Shown here piece by piece: positions 20,649 through 30,832 of a stretch of 64,000 nucleotides of DNA. The notes under the pieces were generated by a model. It saw nothing but the letters and a program-made list of their open reading frames with translations. It was not told the DNA's origin and searched no databases. This stretch comes from Azohydromonas aeria. Lineage in GTDB: Bacteria > Pseudomonadota > Gammaproteobacteria > Burkholderiales > Burkholderiaceae_C. The stretch covers positions 1-64,000 of the forward strand of contig NZ_VIDQ01000006.1 of NCBI RefSeq assembly GCF_009760915.1, written 5' to 3'. A program made the position numbers and the translations under genes. Position 1 is the first letter of the stretch, and every line of letters begins with the position of its first letter.

Positions 20649-21863
20649 TCAGAACAGCTCGCCCTGCAGTCCGCGGGGCGGCAGCGCCGGGGCCGCCGTG
20701 GCGGCAGCCGCCTTGGCCGCCTGTGCCCCCTTCGATGCCCGCACGGCGCGTGCCGGCGCCTCGGGCCGGCGGAACTGAGACAGGTCCAGCGCCAGCGGCT
20801 GGCGGTTCAGGCCCAGCCGCGCGCAGGCCTTGTGCAGCCGCTGCGACAGCAGCTCGCCCCAGACGCCCTGGCCGCGCATGCGGTGGCCGAAGCGCGGGTC
20901 GTTGTCACGCCCGCCACGCAGCTCGCGCATGCGCGCCATCACGTGCGCCGCGCGCTGCGGGAAATGCTGTTGCAGCCACTGCTGGAACAGCGGGTTCACC
21001 TCCCAGGGCAGGCGCAGCGCCACGCTGAAGGCGCGGCTGGCGCCGGCGTCGCGCGCGGCTTCCAGGATGCGCTCGAGTTCCGGCTCGTTGAGCAGCGGGA
21101 TCAGCGGCGAGACGCTCACGCCCACCGGCACGCCGGCGCGCGCCAGCGTCTCGATGGTGCGCAGCCGCCGCGCCGGCGCCGCGGCGCGCGGCTCCATCAG
21201 GCGCGCGAGCTTCACGTCCAGCGTGGTGATGGAGACGTACACCGCGGCGAGCCTGTCGGCGGCCATGGGCGCGATCAGGTCCAGGTCGCGCTCGATGCCG
21301 GCGGACTTGGTGACGATGCTGAAGGCATGGCGGTGCTCGGACAGCACCTCGATGACGCCGCGCGTGATGCGCAGCTGCCGCTCGGCGGGCTGGTAGGCGT
21401 CGGTGGCCGAGCCCAGGCTCAGCAGCGCCGGCTCGTAGCCGGGGCTGGCGAAGGCCTCGCGCAGCTTCTCGGCGGCGTTGGTCTTGGCGACGATGCGCGT
21501 CTCGAAATCCAGCCCGGGCGAGAAGTCGAGATAGCTGTGCGTGGGCCGCGCGAAGCAGTAGATGCAGCCGTGCTCGCAGCCGCGGTACGGGTTGATGGAC
21601 AGGTCGAACGGGATGTCGGGCGAGTCGTTGCCCGACAGGATGCTGCGCACCGGCTGCTCGATGATCTCGGTGCGCGGCGCCGCGCGCTCCTGCAGCGCCG
21701 CCTGCGCCAGCGTGCCCCAGCCGTCGTCGAAGCCGTCACGCCCAAGGGCCTCGAAGCGCGAGGCGACGTTGCGCGAGGCGCCCCGCCCCTTGAGCGGCAC
21801 GAAGTGCAGGGGCACGGCAGGCGTGGCGGACGCGGCGGCGATGGGGGGTGGGGCGGTACGCAT
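20649..21863 (-). CDS. PA0069-family radical SAM protein
   Basis: A 404-residue protein with the 4Fe-4S/SAM motif CEHGCIYCFARP (CxxxCxxC) near residues 96-107, preceded by the family-typical SINPYRGCEHGC context. Later blocks include KTNAAEKL, LGSATDAYQPAE, ITRGVIEVL, FSIVTKSAGIERD and SVSPLIPLLNEPELE. These match the uncharacterised PA0069 radical SAM family, distantly like the DNA photoproduct lyase group. The tail is Ala/Lys-rich and ends QGELF. The start codon at 21863 overlaps the end of a LexA box and no Shine-Dalgarno is present. The mRNA may therefore be leaderless, or a GTG a little downstream may be used. SOS control together with the fold suggests a role in DNA damage handling, which is inference. 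Confidence 0.9.
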   Translation of the reverse strand: MRTAPPPIAAASATPAVPLHFVPLKGRGASRNVASRFEALGRDGFDDGWGTLAQAALQERAAPRTEIIEQPVRSILSGNDSPDIPFDLSINPYRGCEHGCIYCFARPTHSYLDFSPGLDFETRIVAKTNAAEKLREAFASPGYEPALLSLGSATDAYQPAERQLRITRGVIEVLSEHRHAFSIVTKSAGIERDLDLIAPMAADRLAAVYVSITTLDVKLARLMEPRAAAPARRLRTIETLARAGVPVGVSVSPLIPLLNEPELERILEAARDAGASRAFSVALRLPWEVNPLFQQWLQQHFPQRAAHVMARMRELRGGRDNDPRFGHRMRGQGVWGELLSQRLHKACARLGLNRQPLALDLSQFRRPEAPARAVRASKGAQAAKAAAATAAPALPPRGLQGELF

Positions 21864-21882
21864 ACTGTTGTTTTATACAGTA
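21863..21882 (-). promoter_or_regulatory. LexA-type SOS box before the radical SAM gene
   Basis: The 20-mer at 21863-21882 has the palindromic form TACTGT-N8-ACAGTA, matching the CTGT-N8-ACAG LexA consensus exactly, including the outer TA dinucleotides. On the minus strand it contains TATAAAAC, which may serve as the -10, so LexA would occlude the promoter. The box's last base is the A of the ATG at 21863. Confidence 0.85.
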
Positions 21883-21993
21883 GTCGTGCCGCCCTGCACA
21901 GGGCTGTTTCACCCTGGCGGCCGGTCGTGGCAACGGCGCCACGGCGGCCGCGGGCGGCGCCGGATGCCGCCCGCGAAGCCTGTCTTCAGTGCT

Positions 21994-24453
21994 TCAGTAA
22001 TCGCCGCCGGCACTGCCGGGCGCGAGGTTGTCGAACTTGGTCAGCGGCTTGAGGAAGGTCAGCTTGACGGTGCCGACCGGCCCGTTGCGCTGCTTGCCGA
22101 TGATGACTTCCGCGACGCCGGGCTCCTTGGACTCCTTGTTGTAGTACTCGTCGCGGTAGATGAACATGATCACGTCGGCGTCCTGCTCGATGGCACCTGA
22201 TTCTCTTAGGTCACTCATCATCGGCCGCTTGTCCGGCCGTGTTTCCACCGAACGGTTGAGCTGCGACAGCGCGATCACCGGGCAGTGCAGCTCCTTGGCC
22301 AGCGCCTTGAGGCCGCGCGAGATCTCGCCGATGACGGTGGCGCGGTTTTCCTCGGAGCCCGCGGAGCCGCTCATGAGCTGCAGGTAGTCGATGACGATCA
22401 GCCCCAGCCGCCCGCACTGGCGCGCCTGGCGCCGGGCGCGCGCGCGCAGCTCGGCGGGGTTGAGCGCGGGTGTCTCGTCGATGAAGACGCTGGCCTTGCT
22501 GAGCCGGTCCACGGTCTCGGTGAGGCGGCTCCACTCGTCGTCGCGCAGCGCGCCGGTGCGCAGGTGCTGCTGGTCGATGCGGCCCAGCGAGCCGACCATG
22601 CGCAGCGCCAGCTGCGCCGCGCCCATTTCCATTGAGAACACCACCACCGGCAGGCCCTCGTGCACGGCGACGTGCTCGGCGATGTTCAGGGCAAAGGCGG
22701 TGTTGTGCGTGACCACGTGCTGGTCGGTGACGTAGCAGCGCGTCGGGTGGCTGACCGAGATGCACTGGCAGGCCGTGCTGCGGCTGGGCTCGATGGACTG
22801 CAGCGTCAGCCGCTTGGCGCGCTGCCAGCCTTCGGGCGCCGCCAGCTGCTTGGCCGACAGCAGGAACAGCGAGCGCGGCTGCGGATGCGAGATGTGGCAC
22901 ACCCAGGCCGGCTGCCCGGCGCGCACGCCGTCGCGGGCGCGGTAGCGCGTTGCCTTGCGCGTGATGGAGCACCAGCCGCCCAGCGAGCGCACCAGCTCGG
23001 CCACGTCCTGCGCCAGCTGCTCGCTGGCCGTGCTCAGGCGCACGCTGCCCCAGCGCTCGACCCAGCCGTCGGTGTCGAGCAGGCCCTGCAGCACGGCGCG
23101 GCGCACCTCGGCGCGGGCCGTCAGGTAAACCGCCGGCACGAATTTCGTGGCGCTCTCGCTGTCCCACAGTCCCAGGCTTTCGAGCGCCTGCTTGACCGGG
23201 TTGCGGCGCGTGCCGGCCGTGCCGGCGCAGTGGCCGCGGTCGGACTGGACGATGCGGTAGTCGTAGCGCTCGGCGTGCACCACCTCCATGCCGCTGCCCA
23301 CGCGCTCGCGCAGCCGCTGCAGCATTTCCGCCGACGCGGTGGAAAAGCGCAACGCCGTGCCGCGCAGGCAGCCGTCGCCCAGCAGCGCGCCCAGCAGCCA
23401 CGGGTCCAGCGGCAAATCGTCCGAATGCCCGAAGTGCTCCGTGGGCGTGTCGATCCACAGCCGGCCCTGGTAGCGGCGCTTGCCCAGCATGCCGACCAAC
23501 TCGGCGGTGGACACGACGCGCGGCTGCGCCCAGGCGCGGTAATGCACGCGCCACAGGTGCTCGGCGCAGGCTTCGGTGGAGCGGCCGTCGGAAAAGCGCA
23601 CCCGGTACACCGCGCGCTCGCCCTGCGGGTAGACGCCAGTGACGATGGAGGGCGCACCGTCGGGGGAGCACACCGCGTCGCCCACCGCCAGTTCGCCCAT
23701 GGCCTTCCAGCCGCCGGGCGTGCGCACGCGCGCATCCAGCGGCTGCGCCTTGCCCATACTCGGGCGCGCGGCCAGGATGACCAGGTCCCCCGGCTGCAGC
23801 CCCGCCGTCATGCGGTCCATGTCGTAGAAGCCGGTGCGCACGCCGGTGACTTCCTCGGCGCCGTTCTCGGCCAGCTCGGTGACGCGGTCGATGAGCTGCA
23901 TCACCAGGTGATCCATGCTCTGGAAGCCCTGCTTCTGGCGCGAGCCCTCCTCGCCGATCTTGAAGATCTTGCCCTCGGCCTCGTCGAGGATCTGCGACAC
24001 GGCGCGGCCCTGCGGATTGAAGGCGTTGGTGGCGATCTCGTCGCTGGCCTCGATGAGCTTGCGCAGGATGGCGCGCTCGCGAACGATCTCGGCGTAGCGG
24101 CGCAGGTTGGCCGCGCTGGGCACGCTTTGCGCCAGCGCGTTGAGGTAGGCCAGCCCGCCGCATTCCTCGGCCTTGCCCAGGCTCTGCAGCTGCTCGAAGA
24201 CGGTGATGACGTCGGCGGGCTTGCTGGCGCTGATGAGGGCGCCGATGGCGCCGTAGATCAGGCGGTGCTCGTAGCGGTAGAAGTCGCCCTCGGCCAGCGT
24301 GTCGCCGGCGCGGTCCCAGGCGCCGTTGTCCAGCAGCAAGCCGCCGAGCACGCTCTGCTCGGCCTCGATGGAATGCGGCGGCACGCGCAGCCGCGCGACC
24401 TCGTCGTCACGCGGGCCGGCGGCGGTGTCTCGGGAGGGAAATACAGCAGGCAT
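21994..24453 (-). CDS. dnaB: Replicative DNA helicase DnaB with an in-frame intein
   Basis: The 819-codon frame encodes a 470-residue helicase interrupted by a 349-residue intein. Extein residues 1-235 comprise the N-terminal primase-binding domain (PPHSIEAEQSVLGGLLLDNGAWD) and linker, then the RecA-like domain up to the Walker A lysine (AARPSMGK). After the intein (residues 236-584) the helicase resumes TAFALNIAEHVA, with Walker B VIDYLQLMSG, SQLNRSVE and the arginine-finger region. It ends in NLAPGSAGGDY. Spliced length matches E. coli DnaB (471). The insertion splits Walker A between Lys and Thr, so unspliced protein cannot bind ATP normally. DnaB unwinds DNA at the replication fork and binds DnaG, encoded at the left edge. 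It follows rplI after a terminator. Confidence 0.97.
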   Translation of the reverse strand: MPAVFPSRDTAAGPRDDEVARLRVPPHSIEAEQSVLGGLLLDNGAWDRAGDTLAEGDFYRYEHRLIYGAIGALISASKPADVITVFEQLQSLGKAEECGGLAYLNALAQSVPSAANLRRYAEIVRERAILRKLIEASDEIATNAFNPQGRAVSQILDEAEGKIFKIGEEGSRQKQGFQSMDHLVMQLIDRVTELAENGAEEVTGVRTGFYDMDRMTAGLQPGDLVILAARPSMGKAQPLDARVRTPGGWKAMGELAVGDAVCSPDGAPSIVTGVYPQGERAVYRVRFSDGRSTEACAEHLWRVHYRAWAQPRVVSTAELVGMLGKRRYQGRLWIDTPTEHFGHSDDLPLDPWLLGALLGDGCLRGTALRFSTASAEMLQRLRERVGSGMEVVHAERYDYRIVQSDRGHCAGTAGTRRNPVKQALESLGLWDSESATKFVPAVYLTARAEVRRAVLQGLLDTDGWVERWGSVRLSTASEQLAQDVAELVRSLGGWCSITRKATRYRARDGVRAGQPAWVCHISHPQPRSLFLLSAKQLAAPEGWQRAKRLTLQSIEPSRSTACQCISVSHPTRCYVTDQHVVTHNTAFALNIAEHVAVHEGLPVVVFSMEMGAAQLALRMVGSLGRIDQQHLRTGALRDDEWSRLTETVDRLSKASVFIDETPALNPAELRARARRQARQCGRLGLIVIDYLQLMSGSAGSEENRATVIGEISRGLKALAKELHCPVIALSQLNRSVETRPDKRPMMSDLRESGAIEQDADVIMFIYRDEYYNKESKEPGVAEVIIGKQRNGPVGTVKLTFLKPLTKFDNLAPGSAGGDY
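22702..23748 (-). mobile_element. Intein (probable class 3) with LAGLIDADG homing endonuclease in DnaB
   Basis: This in-frame segment encodes precursor residues A236-N584. It starts with Ala instead of Cys or Ser and ends VVTHN, followed by Thr585 as first extein residue. Block B has CAEHLW (His299, Trp301), block F contains ACQCISV (Cys564) then YVTDQHVVTHN, and Thr582 precedes His583-Asn584. Trp301, Cys564 and Thr582 match the Trp-Cys-Thr triad that defines class 3 inteins, in which the internal Cys starts splicing. Two LAGLIDADG-type motifs, LLGALLGDG (~353-361) and LQGLLDTDG (~455-463), each keep their acidic residue, so the endonuclease looks intact. Its GC content resembles the host gene, which argues against very recent transfer from a low-GC source. 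Class assignment rests on motif alignment by eye. Confidence 0.92.
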
Positions 24454-24608
24454 CGGAAGATGATACGAGCGCGGTCGGGACCGCAGAACGGACAGGGTCG
24501 GCGCCGTTGGACGGGCGCCAAGCTTCGAAAAAATCTGCTTGCCAGGGCTGCCACCGCGCGGGCGGCGGCCCTGGCGGCGGACAGCGAGCCACCCATGGAA
24601 CGCCCATG

Positions 24609-24632
24609 AAAAAGGGCCGGCAAGGCCGGCCC
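24609..24632 (-). terminator. Rho-independent terminator between rplI and dnaB
   Basis: On the minus strand GGGCCGGC and GCCGGCCC form a perfect 8-bp stem around CTT, followed by five T residues (plus-strand A-run 24609-24613). It lies 65 bp after the rplI stop and separates the ribosomal protein genes from dnaB, which therefore probably has its own promoter in the 155 bp before 24453. Confidence 0.87.
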
Positions 24633-24697
24633 TTCTCGTTGCAGCGCAGCCCGCGTGTGCACGGGCCGCGCCGGCTTGGCGCTCGGGTGTGGAGCGC

Positions 24698-25150
24698 TTA
24701 TTCCGCCTCGGCCACGACCTTGACGGTCAGCTCGACCACCACGTCGGTGTGGGGCGCAACGCTCACCGGGAACTCGCCCACGGTCTTGAGCGGGCCGTTG
24801 GGCATGCGCACCTGGGCCTTGACGATCTCGAAGCCCTGGGCCTTGAGCGCTTCGGCGATGTCGGCGTTGGTCACCGAGCCGAACAGGCGGCCGTCGACGC
24901 CGGCCTTCTGCGCGATTTGCACGGTCACGCCGGCCAGGCGCTCGCCCTGGGATTGCGCGGCGGCGAGCTTCTCGGCGGCGGCCTTTTCGAGCTCGGCACG
25001 GCGGGTGGCGAATTCCTGGAGCGCGGCCTCGGTGGCGCGGCGCGCCTGCTTGGTCGGGATCAGGAAGTTGCGGGCGTAGCCGTCCTTGACCTTGACGACG
25101 TCACCCAGGTTGCCCAGGTTGGCAACCTTTTCGAGCAGGATCACTTGCAT
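24698..25150 (-). CDS. rplI: 50S ribosomal protein L9
   Basis: A 150-residue ribosomal protein. [32 protein letters not shown] is the diagnostic N-terminal domain that binds 23S rRNA. It is followed by the long connecting helix rich in Ala/Glu (about 40-75) and the C-terminal domain with [17 protein letters not shown]. Length is typical (149-150). The ATG at 25150 lies 16 nt after the rpsR stop and has GAAAGCAGCACC upstream, a weak Shine-Dalgarno. It is the fourth gene of the rpsF-priB-rpsR-rplI operon and is followed by a terminator. Confidence 0.98.
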   Translation of the reverse strand: MQVILLEKVANLGNLGDVVKVKDGYARNFLIPTKQARRATEAALQEFATRRAELEKAAAEKLAAAQSQGERLAGVTVQIAQKAGVDGRLFGSVTNADIAEALKAQGFEIVKAQVRMPNGPLKTVGEFPVSVAPHTDVVVELTVKVVAEAE

Positions 25151-25166
25151 GGTGCTGCTTTCCTAT

Positions 25167-25457
25167 TCAGAGCTTGTGCTGGTCGCTGTACGGCAGCATC
25201 GCCAGGAAGCGCGCGCGCTTGATGGCGGTGGTCAGCTGACGCTGGTAGAAGGCGCGCGTGCCGGTCAGGCGGGCCGGCGTGATCTTGCCGTTCTCGCCGA
25301 CGAAGTCGCGCAGCGTGTCGATGTCCTTGTAGTCGATCTGCTCGACACCGGCGACGGTGAAGCGGCAGAAGCGCTTGCGGCGGAACAGCAGCGATTGCTG
25401 GTTGCGCTTGGGCTTGCGGTCCTTCGAGAAGCGACCTTTTCCACGAGGCGGGGCCAT
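25167..25457 (-). CDS. rpsR: 30S ribosomal protein S18
   Basis: A 96-residue basic protein of the small subunit that pairs with S6 at the platform. The signature [24 protein letters not shown] and the C-terminal block [34 protein letters not shown] are diagnostic. The N-terminal tail ([21 protein letters not shown]) is longer than in E. coli S18 (75 aa), as in other Betaproteobacteria. An AAGGAG Shine-Dalgarno precedes the ATG. It is encoded directly downstream of priB. Confidence 0.98.
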   Translation of the reverse strand: MAPPRGKGRFSKDRKPKRNQQSLLFRRKRFCRFTVAGVEQIDYKDIDTLRDFVGENGKITPARLTGTRAFYQRQLTTAIKRARFLAMLPYSDQHKL

Positions 25458-25521
25458 GTGTGACTCCTTGAATCCAGATTCGAAATTGGGAACGACGGTG
25501 TGGCTCGACCGGAGCTAGGTT

Positions 25522-25848
25522 TCAGTCGAGCGCCGTGACATGGAAGAGCAGGCCGCGCTTGTTGCGTCCGGCACTCAGGAAGCCGGCGAATTCGCCGCTG
25601 TGTCCCAGTGCCAGCGCCCCCAGGCGCCGCGTGATGTCCCCGATCGCCACGGCCCGGATCTCCAGCGAGACCCGGCGCGGCAGGCCGTCTTCCAGGACCT
25701 GCGACTCGTGCTTGAGTTCCAGGTCCAGGGCCGGCAGCCCGGCGGGGGTGTAGCGCAGGGCACCGCGTGCGACGAGCTGGGCACTGAGCACCAGCCGGTT
25801 CACGCCCGCGGCAACCTGCGGCAGCGGCGCCAACGCGCCCGCGCTCAT
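25522..25848 (-). CDS. priB: Primosomal replication protein N (PriB)
   Basis: A 108-residue single-OB-fold protein that binds single-stranded DNA and helps PriA restart collapsed forks and load DnaB. Recognisable blocks are NRLVLSAQLVARGALRYTPAGLPALDLELKHESQV, corresponding to the first OB strands, and GEFAGFLSAGRNKRGLLFHVTALD at the C-terminus. The ATG at 25848 overlaps the rpsF stop (TGATG), so it is translationally coupled. Placement between rpsF and rpsR is conserved in beta- and gammaproteobacteria and supports the call for a short, divergent protein. Its client helicase DnaB is encoded a few genes downstream. Confidence 0.92.
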   Translation of the reverse strand: MSAGALAPLPQVAAGVNRLVLSAQLVARGALRYTPAGLPALDLELKHESQVLEDGLPRRVSLEIRAVAIGDITRRLGALALGHSGEFAGFLSAGRNKRGLLFHVTALD

Positions 25849-26210
25849 CAGGCAGCGCTTTCCTGCGCGGCCTTGCGGGCTTCTTCCTTCTCGACGGCCT
25901 TCATCATCACCGACGGGGTCGTCTCGGCCTTGTCCTTGGCCACGGTCAGGTGGCGCAGCACGGCGTCGTTGAAGCGGAAGCCCGTCTCCAGCTCGACCAG
26001 CGTGTCCTTGCTGCACTCGATGTTCAGGCACAGGTAGTGCGCCTTGGCCAGCTTCTGGATCAGGTAAGCCAGTTGGCGGCGGCCCCAGTCCTCGACGCGG
26101 TGCACCTTGCCACCGGCGTTGGTGACCAGGGTCTTGTAGCGCTCCAGCATGGCCGGAACCTGCTCGCTCTGATCCGGGTGGATCAGCAGCACGATCTCAT
26201 AGTGACGCAT
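25848..26210 (-). CDS. rpsF: 30S ribosomal protein S6
   Basis: A 120-residue small-subunit protein. The start at 26210 gives [25 protein letters not shown], the classic S6 N-terminus, and has an AAGGAG Shine-Dalgarno. The block [31 protein letters not shown] is diagnostic, and the C-terminus has the Lys/Glu/Ala-rich tail that RimK glutamylates in E. coli (site not verifiable here). It is the first gene of the rpsF-priB-rpsR-rplI operon. In E. coli the S6:S18 complex represses its own leader; the leader here is about 75 nt, and I could not confirm that motif. Confidence 0.98.
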   Translation of the reverse strand: MRHYEIVLLIHPDQSEQVPAMLERYKTLVTNAGGKVHRVEDWGRRQLAYLIQKLAKAHYLCLNIECSKDTLVELETGFRFNDAVLRHLTVAKDKAETTPSVMMKAVEKEEARKAAQESAA

Positions 26211-26291
26211 GAATGATGCTCCTTGTGGATTCCAAAAACGGAAGCCGTCCCACATGCGTCAACATGCGTGGGACGGCAAGGCAAGCCCGCG

Positions 26292-26297
26292 ATTATA
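26292..26297 (-). promoter_or_regulatory. TATAAT -10 element upstream of rpsF
   Basis: A perfect TATAAT on the minus strand lies 82 bp upstream of the rpsF ATG. The corresponding -35 region is GC-rich and poor, so the promoter call rests on the -10 and position. Confidence 0.5.
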
Positions 26298-26353
26298 GCA
26301 GCGCACGCGATCAGGGGGCCAGTGCGGCGGGATCACGCCTTGAGCCCGCCATG

Positions 26354-26381
26354 AAAAAGCCCGGCGGCTGCCGGGCTTTTT
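26354..26381. terminator. Bidirectional-type terminator upstream of the rpsF promoter, before ppsA 3' end
   Basis: AAAAAGCCCGGC (26354-26365) and GCCGGGCTTTTT (26370-26381) form a perfect 12-bp stem with a 4-nt GGCT loop, with T-runs in both directions. On the minus strand it lies about 60 bp after the ppsA stop, so it ends ppsA transcription. Confidence 0.9.
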
Positions 26382-26442
26382 CACGAATGCCGCGCCCCTG
26401 CGTGGGCAGGAGGAGCGCGGCGCAGGGCGCCGTTTCAGCGCT

Positions 26443-28839
<2,397 letters not shown>

Positions 28840-29045
28840 GGGAAAAGCTCCTAGGGATGGAAAAACCTGGAGCCCTGCGAAGCCCGCCGGCACGCCGCAG
28901 GCGCGTGCCCGTTGTGCAATTGTTCTTGGTGTTCTTGGATTCGAGAGGCCGGAGCTTGAGCGCCGGCAGACCGCAAGGCGAATGGGGCGGATTCTACGCA
29001 GGCGCCACCTATGATCGTGGCAAGACTTCCTACTTGCCCCCAGCC
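28840..29045. promoter_or_regulatory. Divergent ppsA/ppsR intergenic region
   Basis: The 206 bp hold both promoters. TAGAAT on the minus strand (28991-28996) is a candidate ppsA -10, and TATGAT on the plus strand (29010-29015) a candidate ppsR -10; neither has a good -35 at standard spacing. The tandem TTGTTCTTGGTGTTCTTGGA (about 28919-28938) is an imperfect 9-10 bp direct repeat and a possible regulator site. Confidence 0.4.
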
Positions 29046-29867
29046 ATGCCCAACCGCACCGTGTTCTTCGTCTCCGACGGCACCGGCATCACCGCCGAGA
29101 CCTTCGGCAATTCCATCCTGGCGCAGTTCCCCGCCAAGCACCGCCACGTGCGCCGGCCCTTCATCGACAGCGAGGAGAAGGCCGCGCAGGTTGCCGCCGA
29201 GATCGAGGCCACCGCGCTGCGCGAGGGCAAGCGCCCGATCGTCTTCATCACCCTCGTCAACGAGGCCGTGCGCCGCCTGGTCAAGGAGTCCGCGCACGGG
29301 CTGGTGCTCGACATGTTCAACACCTTCGTCGAGCCGCTCGAAGCCGAGTTCGGCGTGAAGTCCAACCACCGCGTCGGCCGCTTCTCCGACGTGGCCAAGA
29401 GCGAGGAATACAACGACCGCATCGAGGCCATCAACTTCTCGCTGGCGCACGACGACGGCCAGTCCGCGCGCAACCTGGAGAGCGCCGACGTGATCCTGGT
29501 GGGCGTGAGCCGCAGCGGCAAGACGCCCACCTCGCTCTACCTGGCCATGCAGCACGGCATCAAGGCCGCCAACTACCCGCTCATCCCCGAGGACTTCGAG
29601 CGCAACCAGATCCCGTCGTCGCTGGCGCCGCACAAGCGCAAGTGCTTCGGCCTGAGCATCGACCCCGAGCGCCTGGCGCAGATCCGCAACGAGCGCCGCC
29701 CGGGCAGCAAGTACGCCGCCCTCGAGAACTGCCGCTGGGAAGTGCGCGAGGCCGAGGCCATGATGCGCCGCGAGGGCATCGGCTGGCTCAGCTCCACGCA
29801 CAAGTCGATCGAGGAGATCGCCACCACCATCCTGCGCGACATCCGCCCGGACCGGCTGATCTACTGA
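29046..29867 (+). CDS. ppsR: PEP synthase regulatory protein PpsR (bifunctional kinase/pyrophosphorylase)
   Basis: A 273-residue DUF299-family enzyme. It inactivates PEP synthase by ADP-dependent threonine phosphorylation and reactivates it by phosphate-dependent removal that forms pyrophosphate. The start at 29046 gives [25 protein letters not shown], the universal N-terminus of the family; upstream codons are non-homologous. The P-loop-like [11 protein letters not shown] lies at residues 153-163, and the C-terminus has [40 protein letters not shown], which is diagnostic. Divergent pairing with ppsA confirms the target. Confidence 0.97.
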   Translation: MPNRTVFFVSDGTGITAETFGNSILAQFPAKHRHVRRPFIDSEEKAAQVAAEIEATALREGKRPIVFITLVNEAVRRLVKESAHGLVLDMFNTFVEPLEAEFGVKSNHRVGRFSDVAKSEEYNDRIEAINFSLAHDDGQSARNLESADVILVGVSRSGKTPTSLYLAMQHGIKAANYPLIPEDFERNQIPSSLAPHKRKCFGLSIDPERLAQIRNERRPGSKYAALENCRWEVREAEAMMRREGIGWLSSTHKSIEEIATTILRDIRPDRLIY

Positions 29868-30019
29868 CAGGGGCAAAGCGCCCCGGCGCCTGGCACCGGG
29901 GCTTCATGGCGGCGGCGCTGCGTGCCGAGCCCCGGATTGCCGCCGAATTTTTGTTCGGCATCAATTGACACAGACTGGTGATTTATTCACCAGCGTGTCA
30001 AAGGCATTGGTAAAAAAAC
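29868..30019. other. Intergenic spacer with hairpins between ppsR and the RNA methyltransferase gene
   Basis: These 152 bp hold a weak ppsR terminator (GCCCCGG/CCGGGGC, 29880-29902), a GCCGAA-TTTTTG-TTCGGC hairpin (29940-29957), and an imperfect inverted repeat GACAC-AGA-CTGGTGA with TCACCAG-C-GTGTC (29968-29999). On the minus strand a T7 run follows the methyltransferase stop. The segment is AT-richer than its surroundings. No open frame is seen. Confidence 0.5.
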
Positions 30020-30832
30020 TCAGCCGGTGCGCCGGCGTGCCGATTCGTGCAGGCAGATCGCCGCCGCCGCGGCGACGTTGAGCGACTCCTCGCCGCCGGG
30101 CTGCGCGATGCGCACGGTCAGCGCGCAGCGCTGCAGCAACTCTTCGCGCACGCCCTGCCCCTCGTGGCCCAGCACCCAGGCGCAGGGCCAGGGCAGCTCT
30201 GCCGCGTGCACCGCCTGCGCGGCATGCGAGCTGGTGGCCACCAGCGGCAGCTGCAGCGCCGCCAGCGCTTCGGGCTCCACGCCCTCGGCCAGCCGCAAAT
30301 TGAAATGCGCCCCCATGCCGGCGCGCACCACCTTGGGCGACCACAGCGCCGCGCTGCCCTTGAGCGCGATGACCTGCCCGAAGCCCAGCGCCGAGGCGCT
30401 GCGCAGGATGCTGCCGAGGTTGCCCGCGTCCTGCACCCGGTCCAGCACCACGCTGGCCAGGCCAGGAGACAGCCCGGCCTCGGCCGGCGGCACCCAGGTG
30501 AAGCCGATGCGCGCCGGCGACTCCAGCGCGCTGATGCCGGCAAAGAGCGCATCCGGCACCACCGCGGCCTTCGGCGCCGCGGCGGCGAGCTCGCGCAGTG
30601 CCGGCTGCAGCCAGCCCGACTCGCTCACCACCGCTTGCGCCGGGCGCTGCCCGCGTGCGAGCAGCGCGCGGCACAGGTGGTCGCCCTCCAGCCACACCAG
30701 GCCCAGCTTGCGGTAGGCGCCCGGGTCCTGCGTGAGCTTGCGCAGTTTCACGAGCAACGGGTTGTCGCGCGAGGAGATGCGCTGCGGCTCGCCCATGCCG
30801 GCATTCGCGCCCGGGTTCATGCCCTGGCTCAT
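30020..30832 (-). CDS. TrmH/SpoU-family RNA 2'-O-methyltransferase
   Basis: A 270-residue SPOUT-fold methyltransferase. The N-terminal substrate-binding region ([35 protein letters not shown]) resembles the RlmB/TrmH-like L30e-type domain. The catalytic knot shows motif 1 [14 protein letters not shown] (conserved Asn/Arg), motif 2 [12 protein letters not shown] and motif 3 [19 protein letters not shown]. These enzymes methylate a ribose 2'-OH in tRNA or rRNA with SAM; the target nucleotide cannot be told. The ATG at 30832 overlaps the rnhB stop (ATGA), although in-frame ATGs at 30820 and 30796 exist. It is the last gene of the long rpsB-to-lpxB operon. Confidence 0.9.
   Translation of the reverse strand: MSQGMNPGANAGMGEPQRISSRDNPLLVKLRKLTQDPGAYRKLGLVWLEGDHLCRALLARGQRPAQAVVSESGWLQPALRELAAAAPKAAVVPDALFAGISALESPARIGFTWVPPAEAGLSPGLASVVLDRVQDAGNLGSILRSASALGFGQVIALKGSAALWSPKVVRAGMGAHFNLRLAEGVEPEALAALQLPLVATSSHAAQAVHAAELPWPCAWVLGHEGQGVREELLQRCALTVRIAQPGGEESLNVAAAAAICLHESARRRTG

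Noticed and set aside
22702-23748. Treating the dnaB insert as an insertion sequence or a frameshifted fusion
   Set aside because: It is in frame, begins and ends at splice-type residues, carries intein blocks and LAGLIDADG motifs, and removal restores an exact 470-residue DnaB.
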